DNA from: Nitrososphaerota archaeon
Lineage (GTDB): Archaea > Thermoproteota > Nitrososphaeria > Nitrososphaerales > Gagatemarchaeaceae
Reading direction: 5' to 3'
DNA length: 64,000 nucleotides
NCBI GenBank assembly: GCA_028867035.1
Contig: JAGWHB010000001.1
Span: 372,001-436,000 of the forward strand
Position 1 is the stretch's first letter. Every line of letters begins with the position of its first letter. Positions 50,395 to 59,421 of this stretch are shown here, in pieces. The position numbers were made by a program, and so were the translations under genes. Below the pieces are notes generated by a model. That model was not told the DNA's origin, made no database searches, and saw nothing but the letters and a program-made list of their open reading frames with translations.

Positions 50395-51750
50395 TTGGTA
50401 AGCGAACGCCTGCGTGAATACATTCACTCCAACCTTGGAAAGTTCTCCAAGCAGATCATCGACCTGGCGCATCAGCCGAGCGTGTCGGCACGCAACGAGG
50501 GGATTGAGAAGTGCGCGTCGATGGTGGAAGAGATGATGCGCGAGATCGGAATCCAGACCAAGATCCTCCGGCTCGAAGGGGCTTCGCCCCTAGTCTACGG
50601 GGAATTGAAGTCGGCGAGGTCGAGCAAGACAGTCCTGTTCTACAACCACTACGACGTCCAACCAGAGGAGCCCGTCGAGAAGTGGGTGTCCCCACCGTTC
50701 AAGCCCGAAGTGAGGAACGGGAGGATCTACGGCAGGGGGGTCTCCGACGACAAGGGGGAACTGGTGTCGAGGCTCAAGCTCGCTGAATCCTACCTGAGGT
50801 CCGAGGGGGAGCCGCCGTGCACGATGAAGTTCTGCTTCGAAGGGGAGGAGGAAATCGGGAGCCCGAACCTGGACCGCTACGTGGTCGCCAACGCCGACCG
50901 CCTGAGGGCCGACGCCGTATTTTGGGAGTGGGGCGGGGTCGACGAAAAAGACAGACCGGTGGTCCAGCTGGGGGTCAAGGGGATGATATACCTGGAGCTA
51001 GCCGTAAAGACCCTGTCTGCCGACGTCCACAGCCGAAACGCAGCCGCCCTCCCGAGCGCCCCTTGGAGGCTCGTCCGATTCCTGAGCCTGCTAAAGGGGG
51101 ATGACGAGAGGATTCGCGTCCCCGACTGGTACGACGACATTGAGCACCTGGACGCAGAGGAGCTGAAGATCCTGGGGGAGGAGCCATTCAACGCGAAGGA
51201 GTACCTGGCGAACTTTGGGGCTAGGGAATTCGCAGGAGGGATGAGTCCGGCAGAAGCGAAAAGAAGGCTGGTCTTCGGACCAACGGCGAACGTCTCAGGA
51301 CTCTGGTCAGGCTACACGGGGAGCGGAAGCAAGACGGTCCTCCCGAGCGAGGCCCACTGCAAGCTCGACCTGCGACTGGTTCCGGAACAGGACCCCGACA
51401 AGCTACTGCGGTCTTTCAAGAAGTTCGTGATTGACAGCGGCTTCGCTGACATCGAGGTCAGGGCCCTGCAACTCGAGCCTGCCGCAAGGACAAGCCACCA
51501 GTCCCCCTTCGCTCAGGCTGTGGTCAGTGCGGGGGAGAGCGCCTTCGGGAAGAAGAGCGTCGTCAGGCTCTGCGCACCCGGGACCGGACCATTGCACGTG
51601 TTCACCAAGCGCTACGGAATCCCGGCGGTCTCCATCGGGGTCTCGGCCCCCGACTCGGGGATGCACGCGCCCAACGAGAACCTCAGGCTGGACGTCCTGG
51701 AGAAGGGGATGCTCTGGTTCGCAGAGTCCCTCGACAGATTCGCGAGCTGA
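50395..51750 (+). CDS. M20-family metallopeptidase (dipeptidase/deacylase)
   Basis: 451 residues from TTG. Metal ligands: H-Y-D-V in 'YNHYDVQPEEP' near 84, D in 'GRGVSDDKG' near 118, E-E in 'CFEGEEEIGS' near 150, and the final H in 'SGMHAPNENL' near 425. A dimerisation domain occupies the middle. Family members hydrolyse dipeptides or N-acyl amino acids with two zinc ions. First gene of a rightward set with OsmC, M24 peptidase and an epimerase. Confidence 0.9.
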   Translation: MVSERLREYIHSNLGKFSKQIIDLAHQPSVSARNEGIEKCASMVEEMMREIGIQTKILRLEGASPLVYGELKSARSSKTVLFYNHYDVQPEEPVEKWVSPPFKPEVRNGRIYGRGVSDDKGELVSRLKLAESYLRSEGEPPCTMKFCFEGEEEIGSPNLDRYVVANADRLRADAVFWEWGGVDEKDRPVVQLGVKGMIYLELAVKTLSADVHSRNAAALPSAPWRLVRFLSLLKGDDERIRVPDWYDDIEHLDAEELKILGEEPFNAKEYLANFGAREFAGGMSPAEAKRRLVFGPTANVSGLWSGYTGSGSKTVLPSEAHCKLDLRLVPEQDPDKLLRSFKKFVIDSGFADIEVRALQLEPAARTSHQSPFAQAVVSAGESAFGKKSVVRLCAPGTGPLHVFTKRYGIPAVSIGVSAPDSGMHAPNENLRLDVLEKGMLWFAESLDRFAS

Positions 51751-51799
51751 CCCAGACACCTGTCAACGCTTAAGAAATCGGAAGGCCTCCCAGAATCAA

Positions 51800-52327
51800 A
51801 TGCTAATCGAAATGAGCAGACTGAAGGAAGTTTACGAAGAGCGTGCACGGCTCGCAGCCAAGGACCCTGCCTTCGCGAAGGTCGCGCTGCGGGTCCAGGC
51901 CAGGCTCATCCACAACGTGAACTCAGAGGGGGAGGCCCACGGTTTCAAGTTCCAATCCGACGAGCTGGACGAGGCCGGAGGGTCCGGGAAGGGACCCATA
52001 CCCCTCGACTACTTCCTCGCCGGATTCTGCTTCTGTTTCCTCAGCATAATGGCGAGAACCACTGCCTCTCTCGGGGTGGGGCTGAACTCCGCGTCAATCT
52101 CAGTGCGGGGGCTCCTCGACAGGAGGGGAGCCTATGGTTCGGCCGACGTCTACTCTGGATTCCTCGACATAGCCTACGAGCTGAAGCTCGAGAGCGACGA
52201 CACTGAGGAAAGGGTCAGGGCCATGGTCAAGGAGGTGCAGAAGAGGTGCCCGGCCCACGCCACCCTCAGCAGAGCGACGAAGCTGTCTTCGAAGAACTTC
52301 CTCAACGGGAAGTGGTTTGAAGTCTGA
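51800..52327 (+). CDS. OsmC/Ohr-family protein
   Basis: 175 residues from the ATG at 51800, 25 bases after a GCTTAAGAAA TATA element (a second ATG lies at 51812). The OsmC fold has two redox Cys: one in 'AGFCFCFLSIM' on the central helix and one in 'KRCPAHATLSRA' near 147. OsmC/Ohr proteins reduce organic or lipid hydroperoxides using a thiol reductant, and some divergent members act as thiol carriers. Confidence 0.85.
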   Translation: MLIEMSRLKEVYEERARLAAKDPAFAKVALRVQARLIHNVNSEGEAHGFKFQSDELDEAGGSGKGPIPLDYFLAGFCFCFLSIMARTTASLGVGLNSASISVRGLLDRRGAYGSADVYSGFLDIAYELKLESDDTEERVRAMVKEVQKRCPAHATLSRATKLSSKNFLNGKWFEV

Positions 52328-52369
52328 AGGGCGCTCCGGGCGCACGCACCATCCGACGGAGGGCCACCA

Positions 52370-53566
52370 ATGCTCCTGAACAGGCCGAGGGCCAAGACCG
52401 TCCTTCGCGAGAAGGGACTGGACGCCGCGGTTGCCACCACGACCGAGAACGTCACCTATCTCACCGATTTCCGGAGCATCGGACACACCTTCTTCGGCAG
52501 GTCGACATTTGCAATCCTCCCGGCGGACGACAGCATCGAACCAGCACTCATAGTGGCGCGGGGGGACACCGCGGCGATATCCATCCACCCCTCATGGGTA
52601 AGGGACGTCCGCTTCTACGGAAAGTACGACATCTCACTCCCGGCCGACGGCGCCGAGCTGACCCCTCCCGAGGCCATCGCCAGGGACTACATCGAGAAGT
52701 CATGGGGACACTCCGAGCCTGACGCGATATCCGCGCTGGTCAGGTGCCTCGAAGACAGGGGGCTGGCGGACAAGAATGTCGGCATCGACGAAGGCGGGTT
52801 CACCCCCGTGTCCTTCGAGCTGTTCAGGAAAAAGGTCCCCCGGCTGAAGTCCAGCTTCGCCTCGGGCACTTTCAAGCAAATCAGGATGATTAAGACCCCC
52901 GAGGAGATCTCCAAGCTGAGGCGGGCGGCCCAGATAGCTGAGCGCGGGATGGAAGCTGCTGCTGCAGAGGCAAGGCCGGGCGTGGCTGAGAACGAGCTGG
53001 CCAAGATCATCTACACCGCCATAATCAAGAACGGGGGGACAGCCTATTTCGTTAACGTCCACTGCGGGACCAAGGGGTCCCTCTGCGTCAGGGAGTTCAC
53101 AGACTACAGGATCCGCGAGGGAGACGTGGTCTACCTCGACGTCGGCGCAAAGTACAGGTGGTACTGTGGAGACACCGGAGTCACTGCCGTGGCCGGTCGG
53201 CCCACGGACAAGGTCAGGAAGTACCAGAAGGCCATCGTCCGAGGGGAGCGGGACGCCATCGAGGAAGCGAAACCCGGCGTGAAGGCCTCCGACCTCTACA
53301 AGAAGGCCATCGACGGAGTCAGGAAGAACGGCATCCCACACTTCAACTACCACAGGGCCGGGCACGGTATCGGCCTCGAGAACAGCGACCTCCCCGCCAT
53401 CTCGGCCGAAGACCCCACCCCGCTGGAGAAAGACATGGTCCTCTGCGTGGAGACCCCTTACCTAGAGCTCGGCCTTGGAGGGTTCCAGGCCGAAGACACC
53501 TTCCTGGTGAAGGAAAGGGGAATCGAATGGTTCACCTCGGGGAACAGAGAGTTGAGAGAGGCGTGA
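52370..53566 (+). CDS. M24-family aminopeptidase (Xaa-Pro peptidase-like)
   Basis: 398 residues with a good GGAGG site before the ATG. The N-terminal creatinase-like domain spans about 1-150; the C-terminal pita-bread fold has all metal ligands: D in 'VYLDVGA', D in 'YCGDTGV', H in 'AGHGIG', E in 'CVETPY', E in 'FQAEDTF'. It cleaves an N-terminal residue, often before Pro. It precedes an epimerase gene by 7 bases. Confidence 0.9.
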   Translation: MLLNRPRAKTVLREKGLDAAVATTTENVTYLTDFRSIGHTFFGRSTFAILPADDSIEPALIVARGDTAAISIHPSWVRDVRFYGKYDISLPADGAELTPPEAIARDYIEKSWGHSEPDAISALVRCLEDRGLADKNVGIDEGGFTPVSFELFRKKVPRLKSSFASGTFKQIRMIKTPEEISKLRRAAQIAERGMEAAAAEARPGVAENELAKIIYTAIIKNGGTAYFVNVHCGTKGSLCVREFTDYRIREGDVVYLDVGAKYRWYCGDTGVTAVAGRPTDKVRKYQKAIVRGERDAIEEAKPGVKASDLYKKAIDGVRKNGIPHFNYHRAGHGIGLENSDLPAISAEDPTPLEKDMVLCVETPYLELGLGGFQAEDTFLVKERGIEWFTSGNRELREA

Positions 53567-53573
53567 GGCCCCG

Positions 53574-54539
53574 TTGGTCCTTCTGGTGACAGGCGGCTGC
53601 GGCTACGTAGGCTCCTTCATCGCCAGAGAGGCGCCCAAGCATCACGGCTTCGAGGGGGAGACCGTCCGGATCATGGACAACTTCTCCGCGAGGAACTGGC
53701 CCTCGGTCCCCACCATGCCGGAAGATTCGAAGTACGAGCTCGTCATCGGCGACATATGCAACCCCGAGGACGTCCGGCGGGCGCTGAAGGACGTCGAGGT
53801 CGTCTTCCACTTCGGAGGCCCCGTGGGCGCTCTCTCCACCCCCGAAGGGGCACTCTTGGCCAGGAAAGTGATAGCCGAGGGGACATCGAAGCTCCTGGAC
53901 CAGTGCATCGACGCCGGCGTGGAGTGCTTCATCAATACCTCCACCGGGGGCGTCTACGGGAAGATAGTGGACTCGGTCGCCACCGAGAGCTCCCAGTGCT
54001 TCCCCTCGAGTCCCTACTCCGAGTGCAAGCTGGAAGCCGAGCGCTACTGCTCCAGGCGCGCGTCCGAGACCGGGATGCACATCACTTCGCTGCGGCTCTC
54101 CACTGTTTCTGGCTACAACGTCGTGATGAGGATGGAGAACCTCCTGCACGCCTTCTCCCTCCTGGCATCCATAGGGGAGCCCCTCCCTATCTGGAATGAG
54201 GCCCTGGGGAAGCAGCGGCCTTTCATCGACATAAGGGACGTGGCCCAGGCGTACTTGTTCTGCGCCAGAACCCCGAGCTGCAAGGGGGAAATGTTCAACG
54301 TCTGCAACTACAACGAGACGGCGGAAGACGTGGTCGCGTATCTGCAGACTCTCATCCCCGACGCGAAGGAGGTTATCGTCGACCACGCGGTCTACAGCCA
54401 GCACAACTTCAACTACCCTGCCGACGGCTCGAAGCTCGCGTCCCGCGGGTTCTCCTACAGGTACAAGATGCCAGACACTGTCGCGACCCTTCTCCCCCAC
54501 TACGAGACCTACTACCGGACGAGGAAGTTCAGGGCCTGA
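53574..54539 (+). CDS. NAD-dependent sugar epimerase/dehydratase-like protein
   Basis: 321 residues from TTG, extended SDR fold. The NAD-binding motif T-G-G-C-G-Y-V-G lies at the N-terminus, the catalytic Ser/Thr in 'NTSTGGVYG', and Y-S-E-C-K (Y-x3-K) near residue 149. 'RPFIDIRDVAQAYLFC' near 222 is typical of nucleotide-sugar epimerases. It may act on nucleotide sugars or, given the neighbours, another hydroxy-acid substrate. It ends 10 bases from the convergent oxidase gene. Confidence 0.85.
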   Translation: MVLLVTGGCGYVGSFIAREAPKHHGFEGETVRIMDNFSARNWPSVPTMPEDSKYELVIGDICNPEDVRRALKDVEVVFHFGGPVGALSTPEGALLARKVIAEGTSKLLDQCIDAGVECFINTSTGGVYGKIVDSVATESSQCFPSSPYSECKLEAERYCSRRASETGMHITSLRLSTVSGYNVVMRMENLLHAFSLLASIGEPLPIWNEALGKQRPFIDIRDVAQAYLFCARTPSCKGEMFNVCNYNETAEDVVAYLQTLIPDAKEVIVDHAVYSQHNFNYPADGSKLASRGFSYRYKMPDTVATLLPHYETYYRTRKFRA

Positions 54540-54549
54540 ACCTCCCCCG

Positions 54550-55896
54550 CTAGGGGAGGACCTTCCCAGGGTTCAAGACGTGGCCAGGGTCGAACAGGTC
54601 CTTCAGCCCTGCCATCAGCTTCAGGTTTCGGGGAGGATACTGGGCTGCCATGAAGCGGTTCATCCGGTTACCAACGCCGTGGGTCGCAGAGAAGGTCCCA
54701 CCGATGGATATGACGTACGAGTAGAACTCCTCCATCAGCTCCCGATAGGCCTCCACCAGCTCCGGTCTCCCGGTGGGATAGGTCGAGTAGAAGGTCACGA
54801 CCCCAGGGTAGGACACGTTCAGCTGGCATCCGGCGTAGGTTATACCTCGTTCGGCGCAGAGGCCCTTCCACTTCTCCAGGCTACGCTTCCAGTCGGAGAA
54901 CCTGATGCCGGGCTCCTCCGGGACGCTCCTCTCATCCTTGGGGCGGACCCCCATCTCGAAGGCCTTCACGCTCCTCCTACGGATGAACTCTTCTGCGAAG
55001 TCGTCAGGGACCGGTTCCCCTCCGCCCTTTCGGATGAGGTCGTCACAGAGCCGCACCTGCCGCTCGGCAGCCTCCTTCTTCCCCTCGAAGCTCACCCGGA
55101 CGGTGCAGACCTTCCCGTCGTTCCTGGCATGGTCGTCGGCCCTGTTCGATACAGGCTGGAAGGCATTCTCCACCTCCCGGGCCACGCCGACAGCATCTTC
55201 GAGGGACCCCTCGAAGGCGTACATCCTCTTGGCCGTCCATTCCGGCTTCGGACCTACCCTGAGGGTAGCCGACGTGATCACCCCCAGTGTCCCCTCCGAG
55301 CCCACGAAGAGCTGCGTGAGGTCGTAGCCGGTGTTGTTCCGCCAAACGCTCCGCCCGGTGTGTATCACTCCTCCGTCCCCAAGGACAACCTCAAGGTCGG
55401 CCACGAAGTTCCTCATGTCCCCGTGCCGGCTGCTCCTCTGCCCCAGACTGTTCGTCGCTATGGCGCCCCCCAGCGTCGCGTGGTCCGGCCCATGCCCCAG
55501 CCGCAGCCCCCACTCGCCGAGTTTGACTTCCAGCATCTCCAGAGGGATCCCCGGCTCGGCGACCACGAGGCAGTCCTCTTCGTCGATGTTCAACACCCGT
55601 GACATCAACGAGAAGTCCAGAACCACGGCGCTCCCAAGCGGGAGCGCCGCTCCTTCCCTGCTCGTCCCTGCCCCCCGCGGGATTATGGCAATCTTCTCCT
55701 TAACGGCCAGCCTGACGAGCTCGACCACCTGCGAGGTCGAGGAAGGTTTCACGACCGCGAACTCGTTCTCTCGGATTCGTCGCCCGATGTTGTCGTCATT
55801 CACGACCTCTAGGTAGGACCGGAGCACAGAGGGCTCAGCCACCACGTTCCCCTCGCCGACTATGGACTTCAGTCGCTCGTTGATTCGTTTGTCCAC
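54550..55896 (-). CDS. FAD-linked 2-hydroxyacid oxidase/dehydrogenase (GlcD-type)
   Basis: 448 residues from the GTG at 55896; ATGs at 55947 and 56046 are in frame, but a CTTAAATTG element at 55921-55929 lies ~29 bases before this GTG and the N-terminus then matches the family (DKRINERLKSIVG). The FAD-binding domain includes 'VVKPSSTSQVVELVRLA' and 'IIPRGAGTSREGAALP'; the C-terminal domain carries 'THGVGNRMNRF'. It oxidises 2-hydroxy acids such as lactate, glycolate or 2-hydroxyglutarate. Divergent from the M24 pair. Confidence 0.88.
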   Translation of the reverse strand: MDKRINERLKSIVGEGNVVAEPSVLRSYLEVVNDDNIGRRIRENEFAVVKPSSTSQVVELVRLAVKEKIAIIPRGAGTSREGAALPLGSAVVLDFSLMSRVLNIDEEDCLVVAEPGIPLEMLEVKLGEWGLRLGHGPDHATLGGAIATNSLGQRSSRHGDMRNFVADLEVVLGDGGVIHTGRSVWRNNTGYDLTQLFVGSEGTLGVITSATLRVGPKPEWTAKRMYAFEGSLEDAVGVAREVENAFQPVSNRADDHARNDGKVCTVRVSFEGKKEAAERQVRLCDDLIRKGGGEPVPDDFAEEFIRRRSVKAFEMGVRPKDERSVPEEPGIRFSDWKRSLEKWKGLCAERGITYAGCQLNVSYPGVVTFYSTYPTGRPELVEAYRELMEEFYSYVISIGGTFSATHGVGNRMNRFMAAQYPPRNLKLMAGLKDLFDPGHVLNPGKVLP

Positions 55897-55920
55897 GGAG
55901 TGGCCCAAGTCCCGCAGATT

Positions 55921-55929
55921 CAATTTAAG
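55921..55929 (-). promoter_or_regulatory. TATA element deciding the start of the GlcD-type gene
   Basis: Minus-strand CTTAAATTG ~29 bases upstream of the GTG at 55896 and inside the longer possible frame; it supports the shorter protein. Confidence 0.5.
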
Positions 55930-56052
55930 AATTCCCAGCCGCTCCATGGGTTCCGCGTCCACGTGGACGCTTTCCCCGGCCGGGTCCGAATTCTGTCGAT
56001 TCTCAACGAACGACTTAATAACAGTGAGAGGGTCTCGGGTTTTCATCGAGAT

Positions 56053-57228
56053 ATGTCGGGTCTGCTATCAGATCAGTTCTCGACAAGTTGGGAGGAGCTG
56101 GTTAACTTCGACCGGCTGCGGAAATACCGACTCAGCAGGGTGGTCTCGGCCCTCAAAGGGGAAGGCCTCGACGCCATTCTGGTCTTCAAGGCGGACAACG
56201 TCAGGTATGTCAGCTCGATCCGGCCGCTAATCTGGGAGGCAGGCTACCAGACTCGCAACATGGTGATCGCCGATTCCCGCGGCAACGTCTCTCTTTTCGT
56301 CGCATCGGGCGACTTCCAGAGGGTCAAGGAGAACGACCCCTGGCTGAAGGATGTCAAGCCGCTCGCATCCCTGGAAGACGCAGGCATCTCTTCCAGGGTC
56401 GTGGAGGAGCAGTTCATCCCAGAGCTAAGGAAGATGGGGCTCCTGGGCTCGAGGATTGGCATCGATGCGACGACGCTCTACACCATCGACTTCCTCCAGA
56501 AGTCCCTCGCGAAATCAGGGTCCACCTTGGAAGACGGTGACGAGGTCATGAGGAAGGCCAGGGCGGTGAAGTCCTCCGACGAGTTGAGGCTCCTGAAGGC
56601 GTCTTCGGCCATAGTGGACGCAGGGGTCGAGGCAGCCCGGGGGATGCTCGCAGCGGGCAAGACCGAGAACGAGACCGCCGGGAGAGCCCTGCGGACGATG
56701 TACGCCCTCGGAACCGAGTGGATGCCCTCCAACCCGGTCGTGTTCTCCGGCCCACCTCCCTTCAGGCGCTTCGCCACCGGACGCCCCATAGAGGCTGGGG
56801 ACAGGGTGGTGGTCGAACTGACCGCCATGAACGACGGCTACTGCGCCGGAGGCTCAAGGACCTTCATCGCGGGTGACGCACCGGTCGAAGGCGCGGCAGA
56901 TCCAGAACTGCGCGAAGCCTACGGCTCAGTAGTCAAGAAGCTCACCCCCGGGACCCGGCTGGCCGACCTGTTCGCGACATTCAGGAAGTGGACCCACGAC
57001 GCCCAGGCCGAAGCCTCCCTCACTCTGCGGGGGACGGGACTCTCCTTGACTGACTACCCCCACGCCACCGACCCCGAGTCTGCGGGAACCGCCACCCTTT
57101 CCGAAGGGATGGTGGCAGTGGTCGAGGCCAGGATGACCCGCCTCAAGAAAGGGGTGGTTCAGGTCTCGGACACGGTTCACATTTCGGGCACCGGTCCTGT
57201 CTTTCTGACCAAGTTCCAGGAAGGCTAG
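56053..57228 (+). CDS. M24-fold protein with most metal ligands lost
   Basis: 391 residues from the ATG at 56053 (CTTAATAAC element at about 56014-56022). It has a creatinase-type N-domain and pita-bread C-domain, but aligned with its neighbour the metal ligands are changed: D to E in 'VVVELTA', D to G in 'YCAGGSRTF', GHGIG to GTGLS, and the last E to S in 'VQVSDTV'; only 'VVEARM' keeps its Glu. It may be metal-independent like creatinase or a pseudo-enzyme partner of the next gene, which starts 4 bases after its stop. Confidence 0.75.
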   Translation: MSGLLSDQFSTSWEELVNFDRLRKYRLSRVVSALKGEGLDAILVFKADNVRYVSSIRPLIWEAGYQTRNMVIADSRGNVSLFVASGDFQRVKENDPWLKDVKPLASLEDAGISSRVVEEQFIPELRKMGLLGSRIGIDATTLYTIDFLQKSLAKSGSTLEDGDEVMRKARAVKSSDELRLLKASSAIVDAGVEAARGMLAAGKTENETAGRALRTMYALGTEWMPSNPVVFSGPPPFRRFATGRPIEAGDRVVVELTAMNDGYCAGGSRTFIAGDAPVEGAADPELREAYGSVVKKLTPGTRLADLFATFRKWTHDAQAEASLTLRGTGLSLTDYPHATDPESAGTATLSEGMVAVVEARMTRLKKGVVQVSDTVHISGTGPVFLTKFQEG

Positions 57229-57232
57229 AGCT

Positions 57233-58438
57233 ATGACCAAAGTGAACGCGGTGATGGAAGACGTCAACCTCGCCCTCATGCGCAAACAGAGGTGGGTGCA
57301 ACTGCAGCGCGCCATCACGAATAACGGACTCGACGCGGTAGTCTCGTTCCGCCTCGAAAACATACGATACATCGCAGACCTGAGGCCGGTATGGGGGGAA
57401 TACCTCGGCATGGTCACCCGCTACTGCTGCGTGGCAAGCGCCTCGAGGCCGGAACCCTTCATCTTCGCCGAGTCCTCCGACCTGGACCGCTGCAGATCGG
57501 AACTCGAGTGGATTCCCCCGAGCAACATCCAGCCCATGGAGTCCATCGAAGGCCACTCGGCGGCCGCCTCATTCGTGGCCAAGAAGCTCGTCCCCTGCAT
57601 CAAGACCCTGGGAGCATCCCGAGGGCGCATAGCTGTGGACATCTCGTCCTTCGCCTTGGTCCACGAGATGAGGCGCCAGCTCCCTGACGCGACCATAATC
57701 GACGGAGACTTCTTCCTCAAGCAGGTGAAGATGCTGAAGAACGCCGAGGAGATCAAACTGCTCAGGAAGGCGGCTAAGATAGCCGACGCGGGGATTACCC
57801 GGGCAAAGGAGAGCCTAAGGCCTGGGAGGAGAGAGTGCGAACTGGTGGGGCTGGCCTACGAGGTGATGCAGTCCCTCGGGATGGAGCGGCCCCAGGTGGC
57901 CTCCATCTGCGCCTCCGGGGAGAGGACGGTCCCGCTGCACAGGATGTCGACCGGGCGGATCCTGCAGCATGGCGATTTCGTCTTCATGGACATCGGCGCC
58001 TGCTACGGTGGCTACTTCTCCGACGAGACCAGGAGCGTCCCCGTCGGGAGGCCGAACGAGAAGGCCATCAACGTCTACCGGGCAGTCTACAGTACCATGA
58101 AAGCGGCCGTCGGGGCGCTGAAGCCGGGGAACAGGACCCTCGACGTACATCTGGCCGCCAGGGGGATGATCAAGGAGTGCGGCTACGAGAAGTTCGGGTA
58201 CTACGGGCTCCTGGGGCATGGGATAGGGACTTCAGGGCAGGAAGCTCCGGTGGTCGGGGAGATTGTGTCGGGTGGGGAGCAGCAGGTGACCCTGCAGGCT
58301 GGGATGGTCTTCACCCTCGAACCTGGGATCTTCGTCCCCGGTGTGGTCGGCATCCGCCTAGAGGACAACGTCCTCATAACCGATACGGGGGCCGAGGTCC
58401 TGACGAGCGTTCCATACGAAGAAGACCTAGTCAGGTAG
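57233..58438 (+). CDS. M24-family aminopeptidase (Xaa-Pro peptidase-like), complete metal site
   Basis: 401 residues. Ligands are intact: D in 'FMDIGAC', D in 'FSDETRSV', H in 'LLGHGIG', E in 'TLEPGIF', E in 'IRLEDNV'. It follows the degenerate M24 gene by 4 bases and precedes the 2-hydroxyacid dehydrogenase by 2 bases, so the three form one operon; the two M24 proteins may form a heterodimer (inferred). Confidence 0.9.
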   Translation: MTKVNAVMEDVNLALMRKQRWVQLQRAITNNGLDAVVSFRLENIRYIADLRPVWGEYLGMVTRYCCVASASRPEPFIFAESSDLDRCRSELEWIPPSNIQPMESIEGHSAAASFVAKKLVPCIKTLGASRGRIAVDISSFALVHEMRRQLPDATIIDGDFFLKQVKMLKNAEEIKLLRKAAKIADAGITRAKESLRPGRRECELVGLAYEVMQSLGMERPQVASICASGERTVPLHRMSTGRILQHGDFVFMDIGACYGGYFSDETRSVPVGRPNEKAINVYRAVYSTMKAAVGALKPGNRTLDVHLAARGMIKECGYEKFGYYGLLGHGIGTSGQEAPVVGEIVSGGEQQVTLQAGMVFTLEPGIFVPGVVGIRLEDNVLITDTGAEVLTSVPYEEDLVR

Positions 58439-58440
58439 GC

Positions 58441-59421
58441 ATGCCAGCGCCGCCAAGGGTCTTCGTGACCTGCCGGACATGCGGCCAGACGCTTCTGGAC
58501 GCGCTCTCAAGGCTGGGCACTGTAGTCCCCAGCCCCTTCCGGTCATCCAGAATCCTCAGCGAGGACGAGCTCCTGGCCCACATCCCAGGGGCCAGCGTCG
58601 TGGTCGCAGGGACAGACCCCTTCACCAGGAGGGTGGTCGAAGCTGGGGCCCGCTCCGGCCTGAAACTGATTGCGAGGTATGGAATCGGACTGGACAACAT
58701 CGACCTGAAGGCGGCGACCAAGAACTCGGTGCTGGTCACCTACGCCCCGAAGGCATCGTCGGTGTCGGTGGCCGAGTTCACCATAGCCCTCACACTCTCC
58801 CTACTGAGGAGAATCCCGGAGGCCGACTCCTCGGTCAGGGCGGCTAAATGGCCCCAGGGATCGATGCGAGGCTCGGAGGTGGCCGGAAAGACCGTGGGGA
58901 TAGTCGGGCTGGGGACCATAGGACGCCGCGTCGCCGAGGTCTTCGAAGCAATGGGGGCCAAGGTCATAGCCTACGACCCGTTCGTCAAGGGAGACCCCCG
59001 CCTCCGCGACCTAGACGCCATCCTACGCGAGGCCGACATCATCAGCATCCACTCGGCCCTCAACGCCGGAAGCCAGAACCTGATTGGAGCTGCGGAGCTT
59101 TCTCGGGTGAAGCCGAGCGCCGTCCTCGTCAACACAGCCCGCGGTGCGGTGGTGAACCAGAAGGCACTGTACTCGGCCCTGATAGAACGCAGGCTCGGAG
59201 GAGTTGCCCTCGACGTCTTCGAGGTCGAGCCCCCTCAGCTTTCGGACACCCTGGCCAAACTTCCCAACGTGATACTCACCCCTCACATCGCAGGGAACAC
59301 AACAGAGGCCAGCGAGAGGACCGACCGGGTCATCCTGGAAGACGTGGAACGGTTCTTGCGGGGCCTGGCTCCCGTCTACCCTGCCAACCCCGAAGTCGTC
59401 ACTTCGCTCGGCCTCCGCTGA
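58441..59421 (+). CDS. D-isomer-specific 2-hydroxyacid dehydrogenase
   Basis: 326 residues from the ATG at 58441; the open frame begins far upstream, but that part is antisense-like shadow of the M24 gene. NAD motif G-L-G-T-I-G (near 157), the substrate Arg in 'VNTARGAVVN', a catalytic Glu in 'VFEVEPP' and the His in 'LTPHIAGNT' identify the family (glycerate, phosphoglycerate, lactate and related dehydrogenases). It overlaps the convergent aminotransferase by 23 bases. Confidence 0.9.
   Translation: MPAPPRVFVTCRTCGQTLLDALSRLGTVVPSPFRSSRILSEDELLAHIPGASVVVAGTDPFTRRVVEAGARSGLKLIARYGIGLDNIDLKAATKNSVLVTYAPKASSVSVAEFTIALTLSLLRRIPEADSSVRAAKWPQGSMRGSEVAGKTVGIVGLGTIGRRVAEVFEAMGAKVIAYDPFVKGDPRLRDLDAILREADIISIHSALNAGSQNLIGAAELSRVKPSAVLVNTARGAVVNQKALYSALIERRLGGVALDVFEVEPPQLSDTLAKLPNVILTPHIAGNTTEASERTDRVILEDVERFLRGLAPVYPANPEVVTSLGLR

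Noticed and set aside
51431..51799. Upstream extension of the OsmC frame
   Set aside because: It is the shadow of the M20 gene; a TATA element lies 25 bases before the ATG at 51800.
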